A stretch of DNA of 64,000 nucleotides. Source: Closterium sp. NIES-65. Its lineage: Eukaryota; Streptophyta; Zygnematophyceae; Desmidiales; Closteriaceae. Below the pieces are notes generated by a model that saw nothing but the letters and a program-made list of their open reading frames with translations, did not search any database and was not told the origin of the DNA. The stretch is from NCBI GenBank assembly GCA_948144175.1, contig CANXME010000105.1, positions 248,001-312,000 on the forward strand, in the 5' to 3' direction. Of the stretch, positions 1 to 9,120 are shown in pieces (positions within the stretch are counted from its first letter, which is position 1; every line of letters begins with the position of its first letter). Both the position numbers and the translations under genes were made by a program.

Positions 1-662
1 GCTTCCGCGCCTCCCCCAGGGCCTCCCACAGCGCCTCCCCCGCCTGCGGTTCCCCCGCGCTTGGAGGTGAGCACCGCGGGGAGGGCCGGGAGCGTGGGGA
101 GACAGGAGTGGCGCGGATCCCAGGAACCCGCCTTGGCGGTTTGAACCTTGTAGCGCACGTCCTTGAACTGAGACGGGGGGGGGGGGGGGGGGGGGGGGGG
201 GAGGGGGAAAAGGGGGGAAGGAGGGATGGGGGATGTGTTGGGAGGGAATAAGGGGGAACGGAACGGAAGTGGCGGGTCCAACGAGCCCGCGTTGGCGGTT
301 TGTACCTTGTAGCGCACGTCCTCGAACTGAAAGGGGGAGCAGAGAGGGGGGAATGGGGGAAGGGGGGGATGTGGGGAGGGGGAATGGGAGGGGGAGGGGG
401 CAAGTTGAGAGGGGGGCGAACAGCGTGGGGAGGCAGAAGTGGCGCGAATCCCAGGAGTCAGCCTTGGCGGTCTGCGCCTTGTAGCGCACGTGTTTGTATC
501 GAATCTCACCTTAACTGTGATTGTATCAGTACCCACACATCGTGTGCCTCTTATCCAACTGTGCTTGTATCGAACCCCTCTTGTATCGAGTCTCACCTTG
601 ACTGTGATTGTATCGGTGATGTTCTTCTTGTTGTATCCGCTCATCGTGTGGCATTTATCCAT
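1..662 (-). CDS. Possible ABCG-type transporter gene, 5' end only (two exons, runs off left edge)
   Basis: On the minus strand an ATG at 662 opens a 22-codon exon (662-597) ending ITVK, followed by a GTGAGA donor. The next exon starts at 167 after a CTCAG acceptor with FKDVRYKVQT and stays open to the window edge. Both junctions are phase 0, so the joined product reads ...ITVKFKDVRYKV. Plant ABCG half-transporters typically begin their ATP-binding half with a similar block (LKFEDVxYKVK), and this resemblance is the only basis for the call. No Walker motif lies inside the window, and the downstream Gly/Ala-rich stretch is not diagnostic. The intron holds partial copies of both exon ends. An upstream exon or a different start is possible. 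The exon structure is more certain than the family. Confidence 0.4.
   Translation of the reverse strand, partial: MDKCHTMSGYNKKNITDTITVKVRLDTRGVRYKHSWIRGTRCVGTDTITVKVRFDTNTCATRRRPPRLTPGIRATSASPRCSPPSQLAPSPSHSPSPHPPLPPFPPLCSPFQFEDVRYKVQTANAGSLDPPLPFRSPLFPPNTSPIPPSPLFPLPPPPPPPPPSQFKDVRYKVQTAKAGSWDPRHSCLPTLPALPAVLTSKRGGTAGGGGAVGGPGGGAE
168..596 (-). repeat. Intron with decoy copies of flanking exon ends and a 27-nt poly-G run
   Basis: Copies of the head of the downstream exon (167 leftward) recur at about 326-264, with its own CAG acceptor, and at about 498-420, with no acceptor. They share the GTGCGCTACAAGG core. A copy of the upstream exon tail with its AAG/GTGAGA donor recurs at about 535-505. 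An uninterrupted G run lies at 175-201, next to the real acceptor. Confidence 0.65.
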
Positions 663-983
663 CACCTTGCTCTTGCGTTGATACACGCCCCCCACTCCTC
701 TCCCTCCTCCTCCCCCTCCTCCTTCACTGCCACAATCTTCCCCTTCTCCCCCCTCCTCCCCCCCATCGCCTCTTCCGCCTCTATCCCTCGCTGAATGCTT
801 CCCGGAAGTCTCTGCTCCATTAATCGACAGTGCGATACCGCTAACGCTACCGTCAACGTCAACCACGACGTGAGAATCTCCGTTTAGCATTCGACTCCCT
901 TCATGACTCTCCGCATGGCCGTTAGCTTGGCCGTTCATGTGATTGGCTGTCGGAGCAAGAAATAAGGTTAGGGACAGGTCGCC
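663..983. other. Intergenic or 5' flank, no gene seen
   Basis: Pyrimidine-rich on the plus strand at 690-790, then mixed sequence. It may hold the promoter or an upstream exon of the minus-strand gene to its left. No motif is certain. Confidence 0.3.
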
Positions 984-1379
984 ATGGGGTTAGCGGAGGA
1001 GACAGGACGCACAGGAGAAGTGAGCCTTGGACTTGAAAATTTCAGCATTGAAAATCCATCTAGTAGTTCATTGAAACTCAAAAGACGAACAGACGATGTA
1101 CCAAAAACTTCGCTCCTTTCTGCAGCCGCGAGCATGTTTCGAGACGCATAGAAAACTGACGAACTAAGGAGCTGCCTGTCTCCAACCGCGAAAGCAGCGC
1201 GGAGTCTGACAGACGTGACTCCCAAGGACTGCGCCTCAGACGACACGTGGGCGACCATCCGCGAAAAAAATACCTTCAAACGGACCGTCTGGATGCAGCC
1301 TCTCGGCCTCGTCGCTCCCGCGATCCCCAGGTTGCTCCTGACGAGCCATGATGAACGGTGCTCGTCGAGCCCTGGGTAA
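984..1379 (+). CDS. Hypothetical exon(s), unrecognised
   Basis: An ATG at 984 opens a frame that, apart from one TAG at 1149-1151, stays open to a TAA at 1377. The composition is protein-like and non-repetitive. The TAG could be removed by a small intron: a GTGAGC donor after codon 12 (about 1020) and an acceptor ending in that same TAG (1151) keep phase 0. The frame ends on a good GTAAGA donor at 1376, followed about 50 bases later by a T-rich acceptor ending near 1425. I do not recognise the product. This may be a small real gene, a pseudogene or chance; a minus-strand open frame covers the same DNA (968-1396). Confidence 0.25.
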
Positions 1380-1429
1380 GAAACGGCGCTCAACAAACGT
1401 AAGCGTCGGATTTCTTTTTTTTGTAGTTC

Positions 1430-2776
1430 GAAGCTCTCAACCAGGTGTACACTACAAACGGTGTGTGCTAGCAGCCTATTCGCAGTACAGCTGATGCGCC
1501 GACAGCCGGTGCGCGTTTACAATCGTCTGTCCGCGAAAGGCGAGAATTAGCGGAAATGACAATCGGTAAACCGTAGTTTAATCCCCACGCGTGTCGGGGT
1601 ATAGAGCGGCTTCGAAGCAGGCACGGCAAGGAGCGAATTGCGAGTAAGAGAAACTTATTCCTATCTTCGAGAAGGGGGGAATACTGAAGCGACGTGGTTC
1701 GAGACCGACTCAAGACTGCCACCGTGAGAAAGCTATTTACCTCGTGACGAGAAAAGAATTCAAGACGTCGCGGGAGGAGCAGCGCAATTAGCGACGGCTG
1801 TTCGGACCCTCGATCGAGCGCACTGATGTTAAGAGCTCAAGCTTGAGAATAATCAAGAATCAGAAAACGAATAGCGGTACGCTCTAGTGCCCGAGCAGCA
1901 CTAACTGAATTCCTAGCCAAAGTTGCTCTCTAGAGACTAGACGCTGGTGCCTAGATATGCTGCAATCAGCTCGACGTACTACAGTGACCAAGCGAACCAC
2001 AGCACACTTTCCCTGACCCTCACTTTCCCTCTGGCCCACCACCACCATCATGTCAAGTTCCCAAGGAATCCAGTCCAGTCCCGAGGCATGTTCACTACAC
2101 AGTAGGTGACAAATGATTTCGTGGGTGAGATGTGCGGCTAAGATGCGTTACGTCAGCAGCTCGGAGGGCGTGTACCCTCTCTGACCATCCGATCACTTCC
2201 ATGCCGATGTCGCACCACCACCATTCATCACCCCATGTGGAAGTTCGGTTACAAAATTAGTACATGCCTACGTGGCGGCTTTTCACTCGGCGTTAGAGAC
2301 GTAACCCCCAGAAGTTTCATGTCAGAAGCGGTGCGCGGGAGGCTTAACGACTTGTCTTGATTGGTCGGCGGAAAGTGCCTCCTCGAGAATGTCAATTCAA
2401 GAGCAGAGCCACGAAGCTTCATATTGAGCCAGCTGACGCAAGCATATTTAGCATAATTGCAGGGTGACAGCTGGTTGTTGATATTGTACTTTAGCATAAC
2501 GGTACTGGCCATAAGATTGATGTACACCCTCTTTCTCGCCATTTGTGAATTCGGTTATAATGGAGTCAAGATGGGAAAAGCACGGTTCACGGTGGTTAAT
2601 TTATGTTTCAGTGAGGTTCAATTTAGCAAATCGAGGATAACAAGGTTTTGCACCTGTTCGGCACAGTTCAGTGTAGCGAGAAACAGGGTGTAATGTTGAA
2701 AACACCAACTGCACTCAGCAGAGTAGAGTACTTCACATATCATACAGTGCAGTTAATTACAAAATAAAACATAAGT
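1430..2776. other. Intergenic, no gene identified
   Basis: Non-repetitive sequence of moderate GC. Only short open frames without recognisable motifs were seen. It includes the 3' flank of the minus-strand gene ending at 2777. Confidence 0.4.
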
Positions 2777-5700
2777 TCACCGCCCTCTGCCTGCAGATGG
2801 CCGCTCTGTTGGCTGTGTTCGTGCTCTGTTAAACACCCTTTCTCCCACATCACCACCACCGCTGCCATCACCACCACCATTACAGTTGCCACTGCCACAA
2901 CCGCCACCACCCAAATGCCCTCCAGCCTTCGCTCCCCCACCACCACCCAACTTCCCTTCCCCCATGCCAACCTGCGCCCTCCTTGCAACCGCAGCCGCTT
3001 TCACGGCAGCAGCAGCCGCCGCGGCAGCAGACGAGCTAGAATTCAAACTGCGCGACTGCGCAAACGCACGAGTAGCAGCAGATGCGCCATGGGAACTGGC
3101 ACCACCAGCAAAGGGACCACCACCACTGCCACCACCAGCACCACCACTGCCACTGCCAGGCTGGCGGGCGGCGGGATGCGTCATGTTCAGCGGACGATCC
3201 TCGCATGTGGAATGGCGGCGGTTCGGCCGAGCCAAAGCTGACGGCATGGAGCGGGACGGGATGTGCAGCGAGCGGCGGCGGCGGATATTACGAGGCGGCG
3301 TGAGCGGCGGGGAGCGAGGGGAGGAGGCGGGGGAGGATCCGAGGGGGGAAAGCGGTGGGGAGCGAGGGGGGGATTCGTAAGAAGGGCCAGGGGCAGACGA
3401 GTAGAGCTGGGAAGCGGATCGTGCAGGAGTGGTATTGGGGTGAGAGACCGAGAGGGAGGATGGGTGGTTTGGTTGGGGCGCGGTGCGCGAAGAAGGGGAG
3501 GGGGGGCGGGAGTCGGGTGAAGGGGAGCGGAGGAGGGGAGGGGGAGGGGGAGAGGAAGGGCGAGGAACGGGGGGAACGCGGGGAGCAGGGGAGGGATCGC
3601 GAGAATAAGTGTGGTGGGGGGGGGCGTGGGGGGAGTTGGCGGGGGAGGGGGAGAGGGGGATTGGGGAGCGGGGTGGGCAGGGGTGGAGGGGGGAGATTGG
3701 GCTAGGAGACTGAGGGCTCGTCTGCATGCTCCTCATAGCAGCAAGAATATCAAACAGATCTTCATCATCCTCATCCTCGTCACAAGCTTCCCTGTTATAA
3801 GCCCCGGCAAACGGATCCACAAGTACTGTAGATGTACCCCCCCGCACAGCTGCGCCCGCCCCAGAAATCGCCCCAGAAATCGACGGTAGGCCCACCATCC
3901 GCGCCTGATCCCCCCCCTGCATTGCCTTGTCAGATGCGGAGCGCCCCAGAGATCTCCCCTCCGCGGAACCCCCTCCGCCGTTCTCTCCGCCAGTCAGCCC
4001 CGCGGAGGCAGCTGCGCTCAAGTCGACGGATAGCCGCGAGGCGGGCTGGTAGCGCGCGGAAGCGGAGCGCCTGACCGCGTTGAGTTGCACTTGCGCCGCC
4101 TCCGCGCCTTCCTGCGCCGTTGCCCCCGCGCGCCTCCCCGCGTGCTCCTTGCCTGAAACCGACCGCCCCTGTACTCCGCGCCTAGAAAGCACGCTCCCGC
4201 CCCCCTTCCCGCTTCCGCCCGTTCCGGTTCCCCCCCCCGACGCTACACACGGACTCGCGTGTCCCGAACCGGAACCCGAACCTGCTTCGCTTGCTTCGTC
4301 GCTCTGCGCCGCCAGATCCAGCAGCATTTTCTGAACGTACAGCTGCCGAGCCGACGAGGTTCGGGACAGGCCTGGCGCCCCTGCGCCTGCCACGGTTCCA
4401 CCCGCGCCACTTGCGCCCGTCCCCTCCTGCGCCTGCGCAAGCAGCGCCCTTTTCGCCAACCCGGGGAGCTCCGGAAGAATGCTCCGCTCATGGGGGAACG
4501 AGGGGGAGCCCCGCGATGCGCCGCCCGCAGCTGCCGAGCTTGCCCTGCCCATGGCGGAGAGCGGCGGCGCGGCGGCGCCTGCGCGCGCTCGCGGGGAATC
4601 CGCGGGAGAAAGAAGCGCGGAGTGCCGCTCCGAGAAACTAACGGTCCTATTACCGCCGCTGCTCCTTTCCCTGCTCCTACTGCTGCCGCACCCGTTACCG
4701 CTACCGCTGCCGCTCCCGCTGCCACTGCTCTCGATAGTGGGGAGGCCTTTAGTGCAGGGGACCAGCTCCTCTAAATGCGGCGCGTTTTGCGGGGGATCTT
4801 GCGTCCGCTGGAACTCCAACGACGCCCACGAACGCCCGCGGACGAGCGAGCGGGGGCCTCCGCTGGTAGTGGCGGCGTGCGGTAACATCCGGTGGGACTG
4901 CGAACCGAACCCGAACAGCTTCCGCGCACCCGCGGACACCGCTCCGCCAGCCGGAGTGTCTGCGTGCCCCGCATTACTTCTTGATCTAGCTTGCGCAGCG
5001 CTCGCCGGCTGCGCCTGAGATCGCGCGCAGCAGGCTCCGCCAGTTCCCCCCGTCGCGCGCGCCCCGTGCCCGGCGGCGGCCGCCACGCCTCCGGCTTGCT
5101 TGACACCCGACTCGTTTCCCAATCCCCGCGCAAGGTCCGAACCACTGAGCCCACTGCAACTGCTTCCGCTACTGCTGACTCCGCTGCCGCCACCGCCGCT
5201 GCCACCGCCGACTCCGCCGCCTATTGCGGTCCTTAGCTGCTGCGCTTGCTGCAGCTGTTTCTTCAGGTGGAGGTTCTGCTTCTCCAGGTTTTGATGCGCA
5301 ATAACCGCCGCAAAGGGTGCCGAAAAAGGCGCCGGCTTACCCCCCCCGGATGGCGCCGTGTAGGAACGTTGCGGAACGTCCGCCGCTTCCTGCGCCCTTA
5401 CCCTCGCATGCGCGTCCCTTGCGGCGCTAGCTCCGCAGCTCGCTCCGCCCTTGCGCAACAACGTCTCCTGTGGCTTGGCCAGCGCCTGCGCCCTCCCCGC
5501 TTGCGCGCGTACTGGCGCTTGGCGCTGCTCCCCCCGCCCCTCCAAACAGCTCGCACTCTTCTGCAGCGCGCGGACGACGGGCCCGCGGAAGGTGGAACCC
5601 GCGGAAGCTGCGGAAGGGGGGGAGGTTACGGGCGACCCCGCAGCGGGGCTGCAGTCGGGGGGAGTAGGGGAACCGGTAATGTGGCAGTAAGCCGCTAAGA

Positions 5701-6985
5701 ACTCCTCGTCCGAAGAATCCAAATCTTCTCGAAAACTTTCCGCTTTTCGGGACGCCGCAAGTGCAGCAGCTAGCGCAGCGGAGGAGGAACGCGGGGATAC
5801 GGAGGGGGAATCGGGGGAAAGAGAGGAAGAGCGGAGTGCCTGCACGGATAGATTACTGCGCGGAGAGCGTGAGGGGAAGGCTTTCTGCTGGCGGTCGCTA
5901 GGACTGAGGGAAGAGCATGCGCCTTGGCGGAGTGATGGCGGGAGCGCGGGGGAGCCTTTTTTGTTCGACAGCGCGACTTTTTCTAACGAAGATTTCGGCA
6001 CGGTTACCAGCAGTGGCGGCACTTCGGAATGGCTTCGCCGGCGCTGCTGCAGAGGCACGGGCGACGAGTGGGCCGAACAGTCCCGGCTCGCGGAACCAGG
6101 AACGTAAACGCCGCCGGTAACGGAGACGGAAACCGTTTCCGAGACTGGGTTTCGGCCGGATCTGGCGACGTCGAACGACCTACGGCTACTAGCTGTTCGT
6201 CGATCTACCTGCTTCGACCGGCCCTCCGCGCAAGCTTGTGCCAACCAGTTAATCTCCTCCCTGCTGCTACCTTCCCTGCTGCTATTTTCCCTAGCGCTTT
6301 CCCTAGTGCCGCCGTCCCTGTAGCTAGCCGTTCTCCGGCTACCTTGCCGGTCGTTACTAATGCTTTGCTCCCACTGCTGACAGCTCTCTAAGCGGCTGCG
6401 ATTCGGATCTTTCTGCGCCGAGGCGCTGAGCTGCGGCGGCACTTGCCCGAGGGTCAACGAATTTCGCTGGCTGTGGTAACCGTCGTGTGTCCGCGTGTGC
6501 GACAACTGCACGTGCTGCTGCTTCTGCTGGTGTAGCACCTGTTTCAGCTGCTGCCGGAGCCGCGAACTAATCACCTCCCAAGGCACGTCCTCCTCGTCAT
6601 CTTCCTCCTCACGCTCACCTCCCGTCTTCCCGTCATTTCCGGGATATCCGTAATCCACGTCATTTTCGTAATCTCCGTTATCCCTGGCGTCGTCTCCGTC
6701 ATCTTCTCCGAAAATAGCCGCCCACTCCTGTTCCAAACCCTGCGCGCCGAGCAAGGACGGCCGCTCCTGGAGGCCGCCTGCCGGCCGGCACGCGGCGGCT
6801 TTGAGCGCTTCGGATCCGCAGCGCGACGAAGGGGACGAGCCGAGCGACGCGGAGAAGCAGTCTGGGGGAGAGAGACGCGCTGCGAGACAGACGGATGGAT
6901 CTGCGAAAGGATGGCTAGGAGCGAAATGATCGGAAGGATGCATCGTGTCTGGAGGGGAGGGTCGAGCAGCAACGCCCACGTTCAT
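2777..6985 (-). CDS. Large disordered Ser/Gly/Ala/Pro-rich protein, 1402 aa, function unknown
   Basis: An uninterrupted 1402-codon frame in GC-rich DNA. Most of it is low complexity: Gly-Ser runs near residues 560-600 and 750-770, a Pro/Ser-rich region near 1090-1200 and a Gly/Ala-rich tail, so it is probably intrinsically disordered. Islands that look constrained are an acidic stretch followed by PWEVISSRLRQQLKQVLHQQ (about 130-155, helical), DSSDEEFLAAY (about 423), RSWASLEFQRTQDPPQNAPH (about 717-740), DEDDEDLFDILAAMRSM (about 1073-1087) and a basic RRRRSLHIPSRSMPS block (about 1210). I cannot name a family. The first Met is at 6985; a second at 6943 is possible. Three 52-bp direct repeats lie immediately upstream. 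The length without a stop in either composition regime supports a real gene, but introns cannot be excluded. Confidence 0.6.
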   Translation of the reverse strand: MNVGVAARPSPPDTMHPSDHFAPSHPFADPSVCLAARLSPPDCFSASLGSSPSSRCGSEALKAAACRPAGGLQERPSLLGAQGLEQEWAAIFGEDDGDDARDNGDYENDVDYGYPGNDGKTGGEREEEDDEEDVPWEVISSRLRQQLKQVLHQQKQQHVQLSHTRTHDGYHSQRNSLTLGQVPPQLSASAQKDPNRSRLESCQQWEQSISNDRQGSRRTASYRDGGTRESARENSSREGSSREEINWLAQACAEGRSKQVDRRTASSRRSFDVARSGRNPVSETVSVSVTGGVYVPGSASRDCSAHSSPVPLQQRRRSHSEVPPLLVTVPKSSLEKVALSNKKGSPALPPSLRQGACSSLSPSDRQQKAFPSRSPRSNLSVQALRSSSLSPDSPSVSPRSSSAALAAALAASRKAESFREDLDSSDEEFLAAYCHITGSPTPPDCSPAAGSPVTSPPSAASAGSTFRGPVVRALQKSASCLEGRGEQRQAPVRAQAGRAQALAKPQETLLRKGGASCGASAARDAHARVRAQEAADVPQRSYTAPSGGGKPAPFSAPFAAVIAHQNLEKQNLHLKKQLQQAQQLRTAIGGGVGGGSGGGGSGVSSSGSSCSGLSGSDLARGLGNESGVKQAGGVAAAAGHGARATGGTGGACCARSQAQPASAAQARSRSNAGHADTPAGGAVSAGARKLFGFGSQSHRMLPHAATTSGGPRSLVRGRSWASLEFQRTQDPPQNAPHLEELVPCTKGLPTIESSGSGSGSGSGNGCGSSRSRERSSGGNRTVSFSERHSALLSPADSPRARAGAAAPPLSAMGRASSAAAGGASRGSPSFPHERSILPELPGLAKRALLAQAQEGTGASGAGGTVAGAGAPGLSRTSSARQLYVQKMLLDLAAQSDEASEAGSGSGSGHASPCVASGGGTGTGGSGKGGGSVLSRRGVQGRSVSGKEHAGRRAGATAQEGAEAAQVQLNAVRRSASARYQPASRLSVDLSAAASAGLTGGENGGGGSAEGRSLGRSASDKAMQGGDQARMVGLPSISGAISGAGAAVRGGTSTVLVDPFAGAYNREACDEDEDDEDLFDILAAMRSMQTSPQSPSPISPLHPCPPRSPIPLSPSPANSPHAPPHHTYSRDPSPAPRVPPVPRPSSPPPPPLLRSPSPDSRPPSPSSRTAPQPNHPSSLSVSHPNTTPARSASQLYSSAPGPSYESPPRSPPLSPLGSSPASSPRSPPLTPPRNIRRRRSLHIPSRSMPSALARPNRRHSTCEDRPLNMTHPAARQPGSGSGGAGGGSGGGPFAGGASSHGASAATRAFAQSRSLNSSSSAAAAAAAAVKAAAVARRAQVGMGEGKLGGGGGAKAGGHLGGGGCGSGNCNGGGDGSGGGDVGERVFNRARTQPTERPSAGRGR

Positions 6986-6994
6986 CTTTATCGG

Positions 6995-7125
6995 CGAGAT
7001 ACTGCTAGCATTCGAATGGGAGTCAAGCGGCTCTAATTTTTCCTTCGAGATACTGCTAGCATTCGAATGGGAGTCAAGCGGCTCTATTTTTTCCTTCGAG
7101 AAACTACTAGCATTCGAATGGGAGG
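6995..7125. promoter_or_regulatory. Three ~52-bp direct repeats with nested palindromes upstream of the 1402-aa gene
   Basis: Repeat starts are at 6995, 7047 and 7098. Each carries the perfect palindrome CATTCGAATG next to TGCTAGCA (TACTAGCA in the third copy), separated by poly-T/A-rich linkers. The array abuts the predicted start codon at 6985, so it lies in the 5' UTR or core promoter. A regulatory role is inference. Confidence 0.45.
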
Positions 7126-9120
7126 AACAGACCGACCGTTGTCGTCACGAAAAATGAGGGGCAAACTTTTATTTTCGGAAACTCTGCTGGCATAGAGTAA
7201 AATGAGCTCGGTTGGTAAGTTGTGAGTGCGATGCTTCTGCGATTCGAGCAGAAAGAGAGGCCGTGACGTGAGCCAAGAACAAGTTGCAAACGACGGTGGA
7301 AGGACAGGAGGAAAGATAAGAGCGGAGAGAGAACCAGCGTGGAAGGACGGTGAGTGGAAAACCGAGGTGAAGGGGAGGGGAGGGGAGTGGGGGTTGGGGG
7401 GATTGTGGGGGAAGAGTGGGGCCGAGTGAGGGGAGGGGAGGGGAGGGGGAGGGGGGAACGGGAGGGGAGGGGAGGGGAGGGGGAGGGGGGAACGGGAGGG
7501 GAGGGGAGGGGACGGGAGGGGAGGGGAGGGAAAGTGAGGGGGAAAGGAATCTTGGTCGCCTCGCCGCCACAAAACATGCAAGCAGCAGCATTCAACATTC
7601 CAACCAAACTCGTTGGAAACGAACCGCCATGCCACAGACCACGGAAATCGGATGGGAACATGGAGGTTCTGGGGTGAGGAATATCGCATCCCAAGAACAG
7701 CCATGAAAGTCCTGGGATTTCCGCCCCAGTGAGGAGGTGATGTGAGGAATACAGTTCTTACATCCCAGCAGAAGCCGTGAAAGCCTTGCGATTTCCGCGC
7801 TCTGCCCTGGTTCAGTTTTCCGTCCCAGGTTCTGGCGCCAGCTTGTGGCAGTCGAATTTTTTCCTGACGTGCGCGCCATTGGGCGGTACTGTACTGCACC
7901 AGGCAGACTTTCAGCAAATCCTCGATTTCCTATGTAGGCTGGGAAAGGGGAGACAGGTTTGGAATGGACACATGGGCTGTTTCGGCATTGAGCTGCTATC
8001 TAGGCGGAGCGCGGGCAAGTAAAGAGGAGCAGCAAACCACTAGAAAATGCTGCCGGAAACTTGGAAATCCCGAAATGTTCCGGGAACAAGGTTCAGAACC
8101 AAATCTCGAACCGTGGATCTTGGTCAAAGGATGTCAAGTGGAGGTTTCAAATTTGACCTGCCTAGTGTTGGGCGGTTTTTACGAATTCAGGAGGCGGCGC
8201 CTTCCTGCCGAAGCTGGCCATTTGTTTGGTTCGGAATTTCGGGCACCCAGCCACTCGCGTTCAAGGTTACACAACCGACCAGCTGTAACGTCCAGCACGG
8301 TCTCACCATTGTCTCCGTTTGCAGCGGGAAGCGGTGGATTTATTGCCACTTAATGATTTTAGTGGTGTTTGATCCGCTTCATGCAGTGCAAGGACGAACG
8401 TGGAAAATCGTGTCATCATTCGAGTCTTGTCACTGTACGGGTAAGAAACAGAACTTGGGAGGTTTTTCTAGTGCCGTTTGTTGGGTTTCGTGAGATTTGT
8501 GGGAACAAAACACTGAATATAACTTTGTATTACAGCCTGCCCAACGGTGGTTAGTGAGGGCAGCGAGTTGGGATCTACAGTAACCGTGAGTGATGGCATG
8601 TGAACTGACCAACCAACGCCTTCCTTTCCGCCAGAGACCGTCAGGCATGAAGAGACACGACAAGATGCATGCATGCACGCGTACACCCAAGAAATCTCCA
8701 TATGATTCACTGCACGAGCCAGCGCGGACGAGGTTAGGTGTGTCGTGTGGCTTGGGGCAGCAGCAGCCCGTGTGAGTTGGAACCGCTGGGGCTCACACGC
8801 TTCTTGCATGGATGGTTTGATCCCAAAAGGCGGTACCCTTATTGTATGTCCTTCACGAGCAACGAGCAGTAACACGCATTGATAATAGCGAGTTTGTGAA
8901 CAGTCGAACTGACAATCAGTTTAGTTGCATATTTAGCCCTCTATTTTACCCAAGGGTTGCCTCAACCTGTAGATATTTCATCTTGCCGTGGGCATATGCT
9001 AATCAGTGGTGAAGGTGGAACATTACACACATGCTGTGAACAATAGGCAGGCTGCTAATGTTTCCCATGTTAAGAATTGTCGAACAAGAGTAAGAAAGCA
9101 ATCCCAACAAAAGAAGACGC
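7126..9120. other. Intergenic region between the 1402-aa gene and EMC5
   Basis: A G-rich minisatellite (GGGGAGGGGA-type) occupies about 7370-7545 and could form quadruplexes. A diverged duplication of about 65-80 bases sits at about 7676-7735 and 7743-7797 (AAAGYCYTGSGATTTCCGC core), with a weaker third copy near 7625-7660. This resembles the exon-end duplications in the introns of neighbouring genes, but I could not assign an exon. Nothing else was recognised. Confidence 0.35.

Noticed and set aside
3355-5018. Several plus-strand Gly/Arg- or Pro-rich frames
   Set aside because: Antisense shadows of the 1402-codon minus-strand gene in GC-rich DNA.
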